Assembly (NCBI GenBank): GCA_040235375.1
Contig: JBECKQ010000459.1
Span: 1 to 19,073 of the forward strand
Source: JBECKQ01 sp040235375
GTDB lineage: Bacteria > Planctomycetota > Phycisphaerae > UBA1845
Length of the DNA: 19,073 nucleotides
Direction: 5' to 3'
Shown here: positions 9,109 through 15,235 of the stretch, piece after piece
Layout: each line of letters starts with the position of its first letter
How positions within the stretch are numbered: the stretch's first letter is position 1
Made by a program: the position numbers and the translations under genes
The notes under the pieces: model-generated
Told to the model about the DNA's origin: nothing
Databases searched by the model: none
Seen by the model: the letters and a program-made list of their open reading frames with translations, nothing else

Positions 9109-9124
9109 CCTCTGAAACAAGAGG
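9109..9124 (-). promoter_or_regulatory. Leader hairpin enclosing the epsI Shine-Dalgarno
   Basis: CCTCT (9109-9113, + strand) and AGAGG (9120-9124) are exact inverted repeats around a 6-nt loop. In the epsI transcript the 3' arm is AGAGG, the best ribosome-binding site, 9 nt before the ATG. A 5-bp stem is weak, and an AGGA directly before the ATG offers an alternative, so a regulatory role is only possible. Confidence 0.3.
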
Positions 9125-9160
9125 CTATGCCGCCCGCCGCCTCCTCATGCGCAGGCTCGC

Positions 9161-9189
9161 AGGATAGCCCCGTGCACCGCGCGCGTCAA
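9161..9189 (-). promoter_or_regulatory. Sigma70-like promoter for epsI-TPR
   Basis: On the minus strand, TTGACG (9184-9189; 5/6 to TTGACA) and TATCCT (9161-9166; 4/6 to TATAAT) are separated by exactly 17 bp. The predicted transcript would start near 9154, leaving a leader of about 55 nt to the epsI ATG at 9099. Spacing and position make this one of the better promoter calls in the window. Confidence 0.55.
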
Positions 9190-9213
9190 TTGACTCCCCT
9201 TCTGACGACCTAC

Positions 9214-9283
9214 CCGAAATCGGCAGATTTCACCGTGCGCAGACACTCAGCCCGTCACTGTTACGAAGGCGCCCCGATTTCGG
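9214..9283. promoter_or_regulatory. Pair of CCGAAATCGG palindromes, candidate operator
   Basis: CCGAAATCGG (9214-9223) and its exact reverse complement CCGATTTCGG (9274-9283) lie 60 bp apart centre to centre. Each is itself a CCGA-2-TCGG palindrome, as expected of a dimeric regulator's half-sites. They sit upstream of the epsI -35 box (about 25 and 85 bp beyond it) and upstream of neuD, so one regulator could serve both directions. No regulator gene is adjacent. Confidence 0.4.
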
Positions 9284-9423
9284 TTCGGACTCCTGCGGAC
9301 TCTCGCCGCCAGCACCACCTGACGCCCCCCGGCGGAATGCAGTTCAGGAACCGGACCGCGCATCCGATAAGACGTCGAGGGCCTGCACTGGCCGTGATCT
9401 CCCGTTCACGCCGGATTCGTGCC

Positions 9424-10146
9424 ATGAGATGTGCCATTGTCGGAGCTGGAGGGCACGGTCGCGTCGTCCTGGACGCCGTGCAGCAGGCCGGCCAGCATGA
9501 AATCGCCGGCTTCGTGGACTCCAACCCCGCCCTCAGCGGACGGCGCGTTGACGGACTCCCCGTCCTCGGAACGCTCAAAGACCTCCCCCGTCTCGCCGGC
9601 GAGCATCATATCGTCGGCGCCATCGTCGCCATCGGCGATAACGGCGTCCGCCGCGAATACGCCCGCCGCATTCACAATCTCGGCATCGAACTCGTCCAGG
9701 CCGTCCATCCCTCTGCCCACATCGCCAGCAATGCCACGCTCGGCGAAAACGTCGTCGTGGCCGCCGGCGCCCTCGTTTCAGCCCATTGCCAGATCGGCGA
9801 CTCGGTCATCCTTAACACCGGCTGCATCGTTGACCATGAATCGATGATCGGCTGCGGCGCCCACGTGTGCCCCGGCGCTCGTCTCGCCGGCCGCGTTGTC
9901 GTCAATTCCGGCGCGTTCATCGGCATCGGCGCAACCGTCATCCAGAACGTCCGCATCGGCTGCGAAGCAATCGTCGGCGCCGGAGCGGTCGTCATCCGCG
10001 ACGTCGAACCCATGACCACGGTGGTCGGTGTACCGGCCACGCCCATCAGGAACGTCAGCCACGTCGAGTCCTTCGGCGCCTGGCTCCTTCCCGAACTCAC
10101 TCGCGCGGCCGCCCACGTTCCCCGGCGGTCATCGCAACGCAAATGA
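9424..10146 (+). CDS. NeuD/PglD-type sugar O/N-acyltransferase (left-handed beta-helix)
   Basis: 240 residues from ATG 9424. The N-terminal Rossmann-like part opens with CAIVGAGGHGRVVLDAV (3-19), the nucleotide-sugar-binding signature of the NeuD/PglD/sialic acid O-acetyltransferase group, and contains GFVDSN and GLPVLGT. From about 95 to 205 are hexapeptide repeats forming a left-handed beta-helix (SNATLGENVVVAAGALV, then AFIGIGATVIQNVRIG), which bind the acyl-CoA. NTGCIVDHES (131-140) holds the likely catalytic His138 or its neighbour in the D-H pair. The substrate is probably a UDP- or CMP-sugar for a surface glycan. The start at 9424 is chosen because family members begin directly with this motif; Shine-Dalgarno support is weak. 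It runs divergently from epsI and upstream of a PLP enzyme. Confidence 0.85.
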   Translation: MRCAIVGAGGHGRVVLDAVQQAGQHEIAGFVDSNPALSGRRVDGLPVLGTLKDLPRLAGEHHIVGAIVAIGDNGVRREYARRIHNLGIELVQAVHPSAHIASNATLGENVVVAAGALVSAHCQIGDSVILNTGCIVDHESMIGCGAHVCPGARLAGRVVVNSGAFIGIGATVIQNVRIGCEAIVGAGAVVIRDVEPMTTVVGVPATPIRNVSHVESFGAWLLPELTRAAAHVPRRSSQRK

Positions 10147-10158
10147 TACAAACGCCTG

Positions 10159-10185
10159 TTGACGGCGCATCTCGCCCGATATGAT
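10159..10185 (+). promoter_or_regulatory. Promoter-like element upstream of the PLP enzyme
   Basis: TTGACG (10159-10164) and TATGAT (10180-10185) each match consensus at 5/6, but the spacer is only 15 bp. A transcript from here would start near 10192. The upstream ATG at 10181 falls inside the -10 hexamer, which argues against that ATG and for the GTG at 10256. Confidence 0.45.
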
Positions 10186-10242
10186 GCGCGGTGCGTCCTG
10201 GCCCGGCCGGCGCGACCGGGCCGAATCGCCCGTCCCGGATAC

Positions 10243-10247
10243 GGAGG
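10243..10247 (+). promoter_or_regulatory. Ribosome-binding site that sets a GTG start
   Basis: GGAGG lies 8 nt before the in-frame GTG at 10256. No comparable site precedes the ATGs at 10181 and 10184. It decides the start of the cysteine-synthase-like gene. Confidence 0.7.
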
Positions 10248-10255
10248 CCCGCACC

Positions 10256-11191
10256 GTGCCTGCCGCCGGCAACATTCTCGAAGCCATCGGTAACACCTCG
10301 TTGGTGCAGCTTCGCAGCGTCGTACCCCCCGGCTGCGCCACGATATCCGTCAAGCTCGAATGGGAGAATCCAACCGGAAGCATGAAAGACCGCGCCGCCC
10401 GGGCCATGATCGCCCGCGCCGAGCAGGACGGCCGCCTGAAACCCGGCGATACCGTCCTCGAATACACCGGCGGCAGCACCGGCACATCGCTGGCCCTGAT
10501 CTGCGCCGCGAAGGGTTATCGCCTGCACATCGTCACCTCCGATGCCTTCAGCCAGGAGAAGCTCGACCACATGGCCGCCCTCGGCGCAGAGCTCACACTT
10601 GTACCCAGCGAGGGCGGACTCACCACCAGGAAGCTGATTCTCGACATGATCGCCGCCGCCGCCGAACTGAGCCGTCAGCCTCACACGTACTGGACCGACC
10701 AGCTCAAGAACACCGACAGTATCACCGGTTACTACTCGCTCGCCGACGAAATCTGGAGCCAGACCGACGGGACAGTCGATGCCTTCGTTCACTGCGTCGG
10801 CACGGCCGCTTCTTCGCGCGGTGTGGCCGCCGCGCTCAAGCGCCATAACCCCAATGTGCACGTCGCTGTCGTCGAGCCCGCTGAATCAGCGGTGCTGTCG
10901 GGCGGCCAACCCGGACCGCACAAGATCGAAGGCGTCGGCATCGGCTACACTCCGCCGCTGTGGGAGCCCGGTCTCGTGGATGAGATCATCCCGATCGCAA
11001 CGGCGGACGCAATGGAAATGACCGGGCGCCTGGCTCGCAACGAGGGCCTGTTCGCCGGAACCTCGTCCGGGGCGAACGTCCTGGCCGCGATTCGCGTTGG
11101 CCGGCAGCTCGGCCCCGACGCTCACGTTGTCACGCTGATGGTCGATTCCGGCCTGAAATATCTGCGCACCGACGTGTATCGAAGGGGATAG
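10256..11191 (+). CDS. PLP-dependent cysteine synthase-like enzyme (fold type II, divergent motifs)
   Basis: 311 residues from GTG 10256, close to the usual CysK/CysM length. It begins with NILEAIGNTSLVQL, the classical opening of cysteine synthases. PTGSMKDRAA (39-48) carries the PLP-binding Lys44. The substrate loop reads EYTGGSTGTSLA (69-80) instead of the canonical T-S-G-N-T-G, and the phosphate loop is VGTAASSRG (181-189) instead of G-T-G-G-T-x-x-G. LFAGTSSGAN (265-274) and VDSGLKYL (296-303) fit the C-terminal cofactor pocket. The family makes cysteine from O-acetylserine or O-phosphoserine plus sulfide or a thiocarboxylate; the altered loops leave the substrate open, including cystathionine- or diaminopropionate-type reactions. 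It lies 109 bp after neuD with its own promoter candidate. The stop codon is inside the target duplication of the downstream mobile element. Confidence 0.85.
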   Translation: MPAAGNILEAIGNTSLVQLRSVVPPGCATISVKLEWENPTGSMKDRAARAMIARAEQDGRLKPGDTVLEYTGGSTGTSLALICAAKGYRLHIVTSDAFSQEKLDHMAALGAELTLVPSEGGLTTRKLILDMIAAAAELSRQPHTYWTDQLKNTDSITGYYSLADEIWSQTDGTVDAFVHCVGTAASSRGVAAALKRHNPNVHVAVVEPAESAVLSGGQPGPHKIEGVGIGYTPPLWEPGLVDEIIPIATADAMEMTGRLARNEGLFAGTSSGANVLAAIRVGRQLGPDAHVVTLMVDSGLKYLRTDVYRRG

Positions 11192-11369
11192 CCCGGATTA
11201 TTCACCGGGTTCGTCGCGGGCCGGCGTAAGGGTCGGTGGATGCAAGGCGTGCGACCAAGGCCACCGGAGGCGACCTTGAACAGGTCGTCGAGGAGGCCGA
11301 CGGAGCACAACGCAGCAGACGCCGGCACTTACGACGACGTAGCAGAAGCTGGTGAATAATGCGGGATAG
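11188..11369. mobile_element. Candidate MITE with 15-bp inverted repeats and 4-bp target duplication
   Basis: The left end CCCGGATTATTCACC (11192-11206) and the right end GGTGAATAATGCGGG (11351-11365) are inverted repeats matching at 14 of 15 positions. They are flanked directly by ATAG on both sides (11188-11191 and 11366-11369), a 4-bp target-site duplication. The 174-bp element carries no convincing ORF, so it is non-autonomous. Ends beginning CC, IRs of about 15 bp and a 4-5-bp duplication are the pattern of the IS1380 family, which may mobilise it; that is inference. The left ATAG supplies the TAG stop of the PLP gene, and the right end is 14 bp from the stop of the convergent GH gene. 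Confidence 0.65.
11257..11277 (-). repeat. Internal hairpin of the MITE candidate
   Basis: In a minus-strand RNA, AAGGUCGCC and GGUGGCCUU pair over 9 bp around a UCC loop, with two G-U pairs. In plus-strand RNA the same positions become A-C mismatches, so the structure is strand-biased. It could serve as a terminator for the convergent genes or be a structural part of the element. Confidence 0.35.
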
Positions 11370-11382
11370 GGCGACGCGCCTG

Positions 11383-12534
11383 TCACCCGCCCTGGGGAGC
11401 ATTGGCCGACAACTTTCGCGCTAACTCCCTGGCGCTCTCCCTGAAGAATGATCGCAGCACCGCCTCCGCCGGCTTGTTCTTCGGCGTGTAGCCGAAATCG
11501 GCCCGCCCTCCGCTGCCCTCCGTCCACTCCCACCAGATCATCCCGATCACCGCCGGCTCGTCAGCCCACACGTCGATGAACGCCTCGTAGTTCCGCTTCT
11601 GCTCCTCCAGCCCGGCGGGCGTGGCCGTTTCCTCGCGATAGTAGTTCCACGCCTCGACCGAACAGCCCTCCTGGCTGCACCAGCCGACCTCCGTGAACAG
11701 CAAGGGCTTGCCGATCTTCGCCTGAAAGTCGAGCAGCTTGTTGCGGATATCGCGCCACGCGCTCCGCAGCTTGTCGAGGCTCGGGCCCGGCTCGTCCGCA
11801 AGCTTGTTGTACGTCGTCATGCCGATCATATCGAGCCGATCCCAGAACTGGATGCTCGTGTAGTGATCCCAGTTCGCCGAGTACGTCAGCTTGCCGTGGA
11901 ATCGTGACCGGACGCGCTCGATCACGCTTTCCCAGTTCTCCGTCATCTTCTCCGTGCTGACCAGTTCCGACCCGACGCTGAACACCTCGACCCCGCCCCG
12001 CTCCGCCAGGTCCGCCAGATGCAGAATGAAGTCCGCGTACTGATCGAACCACGCGTCCCAGCTCGGGGGCTTGATTTTGCCGCGCCACGCCCCGCTTCGC
12101 GGCTTGGTGAGCAGGATCTTCGGCATCAGGATCACACGAAGACCCTGGTCGCGAGCCCGCATGAATAGCGATACCAGCGCCTCGTCGGACGGCATCGCCT
12201 CTGGGTTGGTCGTAATGTGGGATGAATCCACGTCCTCCTGATAGCCGTTCACGCTTATCAGCACCGTGTTCGCCCCCAGCGCCCCCACCTCGTCAATCAA
12301 CCGGCCATACCGCTCGGCGGCCCGGTCCGACTCGTGAATCTGGATCGCGACCCCGTGGTAAGGGAGTTGAACGGCTTGGTCGTTTGCCGCCGCCCGCAGT
12401 GTTGGCCGAGGCGCGTGCCTGGTCGCGACGGGTTCGGGCATCCGGTCCCCCGCCGCACGGCCCCCGCGATCCGCCAGCAGCAAGGCCCCCGCCAACAGGG
12501 CTGCACACATCGCGATGATCTTGGTCAATGTCAT
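11383..12534 (-). CDS. Secreted GH113-like glycoside hydrolase (TIM barrel)
   Basis: 383 residues. A signal peptide is visible (1-29; TKIIAMCAALLAGALLLA core). The barrel runs from about 58 to 365: GVAIQIHESD (61-70), GANTVLISVNGYQED (87-101), GLRVILMPKILL (131-142), then SVGSELVS with Glu190 after strand 4 and LLFTEVGW with Glu282 after strand 7. The spacing suits a retaining clan GH-A enzyme, with Glu190 as acid/base and Glu282 as nucleophile. The closest pattern I know is GH113, whose characterised members are beta-mannanases; WWEW at 334-337 fits an aromatic active-site wall. Export suggests action on a plant or algal polysaccharide, but specificity cannot be read. The start lacks a clear Shine-Dalgarno but follows a good promoter at 12590-12619. 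The 3' end abuts the MITE candidate. Confidence 0.78.
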   Translation of the reverse strand: MTLTKIIAMCAALLAGALLLADRGGRAAGDRMPEPVATRHAPRPTLRAAANDQAVQLPYHGVAIQIHESDRAAERYGRLIDEVGALGANTVLISVNGYQEDVDSSHITTNPEAMPSDEALVSLFMRARDQGLRVILMPKILLTKPRSGAWRGKIKPPSWDAWFDQYADFILHLADLAERGGVEVFSVGSELVSTEKMTENWESVIERVRSRFHGKLTYSANWDHYTSIQFWDRLDMIGMTTYNKLADEPGPSLDKLRSAWRDIRNKLLDFQAKIGKPLLFTEVGWCSQEGCSVEAWNYYREETATPAGLEEQKRNYEAFIDVWADEPAVIGMIWWEWTEGSGGRADFGYTPKNKPAEAVLRSFFRESARELARKLSANAPQGG

Positions 12535-12589
12535 AAGCCATTTGCGGGTATGGCGGTAACCGCCGGAGCCCTGAATCCTCGCTCAGGCG

Positions 12590-12619
12590 AGTATATACCC
12601 CCTCGGCAAACCCTGTCGA
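12590..12619 (-). promoter_or_regulatory. Sigma70-like promoter for the GH113-like gene
   Basis: On the minus strand, TCGACA (12614-12619; 5/6) and TATACT (12590-12595; 5/6) are 18 bp apart; reading the overlapping TATATA instead gives 16 bp. The leader of about 50 nt contains a GGCGGT-A-ACCGCC inverted repeat (12552-12564). This separates the gene from the upstream same-strand gene, whose stop is at 12648. Confidence 0.5.
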
Positions 12620-12647
12620 CATGTCCGCCGCCAGTCGTACCGATCGA

Positions 12648-13841
12648 TTACTGCCGGTCGGGCCGGCACGTCTTGCAGGGCCGCCGACCCGTGCCCATCG
12701 CCTCCTGCACCGTCTGGAACTCCACCCGGTTCTCCTCGTTTATCCTCTTGGCATGCGGGCAATCAGCGGTGTGAAACACTTTCGAGTTCTTGCTGGCCAC
12801 GAATAAAGCGGACCCCGCCGCCGGCGCGTTTTGGGGGCTGACCGCCGGCGGGCTCGTCGTCACCGGTCGGCCCTCCGCCACGGACGGCGGCCGAGCATCT
12901 GGTTGCATCGCCGGTGAGCCTGCCCGATCCCAGGCCAGCGCGATCAGGTGGACCGCAAGCTCCGTTCCCCGGCCCAGGCAATCGACGCACACGTCCCCGC
13001 ATCGCGCGTCGAGAAGAACGTAGTATTCATCCTGTCTCGCCAGGAATGCCGCACCGTCGGCAATCCCCATCTGCTCCAGCACGCCGGCATCCGCCGCACA
13101 GACTTCATTCAGCCGTGCCAACGAGGCGAGCATCGTCTCCAATACGACCGCGTGCACGTCGCCGGAATACGCTCGCGACCCCTCCGTCACCTTCACGTTT
13201 TCGAGATAACGATGGCCGTTGCGCCGAGTCAGCTCCCACCCCACGCGATGCGCCACATCCTGATGTGCGAACAGCGGATCGCCCAACGGCACTTCGCCGA
13301 AGATCGCGCTACCCGTCTCGTGCCCCCGGTTGTTGCGCGTCGTGCAGAATGGATCGGCTGCGTCCGCGGCGAAGTGCACGACGTAGCCGGCCAGCGTCAC
13401 GACATCGTCTTCCGACCCCTTCCGGAACGCCGCCGACAAATCCTCCGTCAAGCTCTCCAACTGCCAAAGAAGGCGGCCGCCGTCCTCGATACCCTGCTGA
13501 TGGAACAGTCGCCTCGCCGCCGACGCCGTCGGCGGAAACGCCCGCGCCGCGGCCAGGCGGCCCTCCGGCGATCCATCCGCCGCGGCCGCGTCCAGCATCG
13601 TGTAGTGCCATTGACCTCGGGACGCGTGTCTGGCGTCCACCATCCACCGACCGGCCGGCTCGACCGCATGCTCCAGGACGGCGTCCAACCTCGGTTCGAA
13701 AAACGCCCGTAGCGGCTCCGGCAGGGCTGCCACCGTCCGGCGGGCCACGATCCGCGGCCCCTCCATGCCGCACCCATCGACCACCGGCGCCGCCGCCGCA
13801 CTCACGCTCGCAACCGTTAGCCACAACAAGACCCGTCGCAT
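12648..13841 (-). CDS. Secreted S1/P1-nuclease/phospholipase C-like protein with C-terminal Ada-like metal-binding finger
   Basis: 397 residues from ATG 13839-13841, chosen because GGAGGAGGG (13846-13854) lies just upstream and a signal peptide follows (RRVLLWLTVASVSAAAAP); an in-frame ATG at 14135 has neither. Residues 24-300 resemble the all-helical S1/P1 nuclease / zinc phospholipase C fold: RIVARRTVAALPEPLRAFFE, Asp69, WHYTMLD with His79, and GYVVHFAADAADPF with H156-x3-D160, then His174. The N-terminal Trp and His ligands of the family appear replaced (GCGMEGPR: Cys24, Pro29), so the trinuclear zinc site may be incomplete. After a Pro/Ala-rich linker (about 305-345) comes an Ada-like finger: FVASKNSKVFHTADCPHAK, NRVEF and RRPCKTC, with H357, C361, C389 and C392. 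The substrate is unknown; the fold call is from motifs only. Confidence 0.6.
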   Translation of the reverse strand: MRRVLLWLTVASVSAAAAPVVDGCGMEGPRIVARRTVAALPEPLRAFFEPRLDAVLEHAVEPAGRWMVDARHASRGQWHYTMLDAAAADGSPEGRLAAARAFPPTASAARRLFHQQGIEDGGRLLWQLESLTEDLSAAFRKGSEDDVVTLAGYVVHFAADAADPFCTTRNNRGHETGSAIFGEVPLGDPLFAHQDVAHRVGWELTRRNGHRYLENVKVTEGSRAYSGDVHAVVLETMLASLARLNEVCAADAGVLEQMGIADGAAFLARQDEYYVLLDARCGDVCVDCLGRGTELAVHLIALAWDRAGSPAMQPDARPPSVAEGRPVTTSPPAVSPQNAPAAGSALFVASKNSKVFHTADCPHAKRINEENRVEFQTVQEAMGTGRRPCKTCRPDRQ

Positions 13842-14120
13842 GGGACCCTCCTCCGTGCAAACGGAATAAAGATGCTCGCGAAGATATGAACCCGCGCCAG
13901 CGTAAAGTCTACCCCACTCGGCCCCGCCCCTCCAGTCCGCTGCAGCCGTCGATGGCACTATCTCATGGGGAAAAGGACCCAACCGGCCCCCCGCTATCAG
14001 CTCAGGGCGCATCCGGTCAGGCCAACTCCGAAAAACGGCTGACACAGGCGTTTCATTCGGGTATCTTGTCACTATCCGGCCGGCCGGCACAGGCCGAGCC
14101 GGTGCTGCTGCGGGGCACCT
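13842..14120. other. Divergent intergenic region between the S1/P1-like and GspG-like genes
   Basis: 279 bp without a supported gene. The open frame on the minus strand up to 14135 is an upstream extension, not coding by composition. It contains the plus-strand promoter at 14039-14067 and, for the minus strand, only a weak combination (TAGACT with TATCTT, 19-bp spacer) that I do not call. Confidence 0.5.
14039..14067 (+). promoter_or_regulatory. Sigma70-like promoter for the GspG-like gene
   Basis: CTGACA (14039-14044; 5/6 to TTGACA) and TATCTT (14062-14067; 4/6) are separated by exactly 17 bp. The start would be near 14074, giving a leader of about 47 nt to the ATG at 14121. Confidence 0.55.
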
Positions 14121-14615
14121 ATGGCCATCAGGCATCGGACAACGTTCTACCTCCTGCTGACGTTCGGGGGCATGCTCATGTTCTCCGTCGTTGCCGCCCT
14201 TTGGCTTGCCGGGAACTCGCGACCGCCGCTTACCGCCGCGGCCGTCCCGCAGCTAGCGGGCGATCCCAATCCGCTGAAGGATGTGTACGCGCGGCAGGAC
14301 AGAGAATTCCAGGTCTGGCGGGCTCGTCACTGCATCGGTCACGAGGGAATCATCTCGCTGGCGGTGGAGAGGTTTCGCCTCCGGCAAGGACGTTTTCCCA
14401 ACCACCTGAATGATCTGCTTGCCGAACCCGCCGACTTGCCACCAGGCGAGACCTGGGCCGGCCCTTTTCTCAACCACGAGGAGTTGCTCGTCGATCCGTG
14501 GGGCAACAGGTACGAATACCGCAACCCCGGATCACATAATAACAGCAGCTATGACTTGTGGAGCACAGGTCCGGACCGGACCGACCAGACCACCGACGAC
14601 ATCACCAACTGGTAG
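14121..14615 (+). CDS. GspG-like (type II secretion pseudopilin C-terminal) domain protein without prepilin signal
   Basis: 164 residues. A membrane helix at about 8-30 (FYLLLTFGGMLMFSVVAALWLA) is followed by a spacer and, from about 75, a segment that reads like GspG: AVERFRLRQGRFPNHLNDLL (81-100), WAGPFL (112-117), LLVDPWGNRYEYRNPG (122-137), LWSTGPDRTD and the terminal DDITNW. In GspG the loop of Asp residues binds calcium. The prepilin leader (Gly before F-T-L-x-E) is absent, and the N-terminus is basic MAIRHR, so cleavage by prepilin peptidase is unlikely. It could be a stand-alone membrane-tethered protein that borrowed the fold. No other secretion genes are nearby. The start is supported by the promoter upstream and a GGGG run about 6 nt before ATG. 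Confidence 0.72.
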   Translation: MAIRHRTTFYLLLTFGGMLMFSVVAALWLAGNSRPPLTAAAVPQLAGDPNPLKDVYARQDREFQVWRARHCIGHEGIISLAVERFRLRQGRFPNHLNDLLAEPADLPPGETWAGPFLNHEELLVDPWGNRYEYRNPGSHNNSSYDLWSTGPDRTDQTTDDITNW

Positions 14616-14638
14616 CCCGCGCCGCTCGCAAAAGCGCG

Positions 14639-15214
14639 TCACCCGTTCGGCCGCTCCGCCGACCAGCGCTTCACGATCCGATTCAACAGATACTGCTCCA
14701 TCGCGAGGTCGCGCCCGGCATCGATCCAGTAGTCGTCTGCCGGCGTCAAGGCCCGCCCGGTCTGCTCTGCGGGCAATTCCTCGCGGAACATCTGGAATGC
14801 CGCGACCGAGTTGTTGAATTGCCTTTCCGGTGTGGCGAACCTCTCCCGCTCGACTTTGACGGTAAGTTCCGTCTGACCCTCCGTCCCCTCGATCTTCACC
14901 ACCGCCGACCGCCGCACCGTTCGCAGCGACGCCTCCAAAAAGTCGTACGGCGTCGCCACGTCATGCCGCCAAAACTCGAAGAAATGCTCAGAGGTGGTCG
15001 GCTTCGTCGAGATCGTCCCTTCGCGCCGATCGACGAGGGCGATATCAAACCGGTTCTCGCGCAGAACGTCTTCCGCCGCGCTCCACAGCGCGTCCCGATC
15101 CTCATCCGTTGGCGTCGCCACGACCTGGCGAATCGGATCCCCCTCCCGCGCCGGCTGCGCACACCCCGCGCACATCACCCCGACCGCAACCGCAATCACC
15201 AACATTCGCGCCAT
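14639..15214 (-). CDS. Small predicted lipoprotein of unknown function
   Basis: 191 residues. The N-terminus MARMLVIAVAVGVMCAGC ends in a lipobox-like C-A-G-C with Cys18 as the acylation site (Cys at -3 is not ideal). The mature part is hydrophilic with no motif I recognise; it has two beta-strand-like stretches (VVKIEGTEGQTELTVKVERERF around 115-135) and a charged helical C-terminus. It follows pyruvate kinase by 21 bp on the same strand and has GAGG 7 nt before the ATG, so co-transcription is likely. Function in the envelope is inferred from the signal only. It converges with the GspG-like gene 23 bp away. Confidence 0.7.
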   Translation of the reverse strand: MARMLVIAVAVGVMCAGCAQPAREGDPIRQVVATPTDEDRDALWSAAEDVLRENRFDIALVDRREGTISTKPTTSEHFFEFWRHDVATPYDFLEASLRTVRRSAVVKIEGTEGQTELTVKVERERFATPERQFNNSVAAFQMFREELPAEQTGRALTPADDYWIDAGRDLAMEQYLLNRIVKRWSAERPNG

Positions 15215-15235
15215 CGTCAGCCTCGCATTTCGCCG

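Larger units (their letters stand above)
9100..9423. other. Divergent intergenic control region between epsI and neuD
   Basis: 324 bp with no supported gene. It holds the epsI promoter, the leader hairpin and the paired palindromes. The open frame continuing upstream of neuD through here (from 9127) has low-complexity, non-homologous-looking composition and is not treated as coding. On the plus strand I see only weak promoter-like hexamers (for example TTCAGG 9343-9348 with GATAAG 9366-9371), so the neuD promoter is not assigned. Confidence 0.6.

Noticed and set aside
9127..9423. N-terminal extension of the NeuD-type protein
   Set aside because: The family begins with the VGAGGHG Rossmann motif at 9424; the extra 99 residues look non-coding and overlap the epsI promoter region.
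10181..10255. ATG 10181 as start of the PLP enzyme
   Set aside because: It lies inside a probable -10 box, has no ribosome-binding site, and adds 25 non-conserved residues before the family's N-terminal motif.
13842..14135. 98-residue extension of the S1/P1-like protein
   Set aside because: It lacks a ribosome-binding site, would bury the signal peptide, and overlaps the divergent promoter and start of the GspG-like gene.
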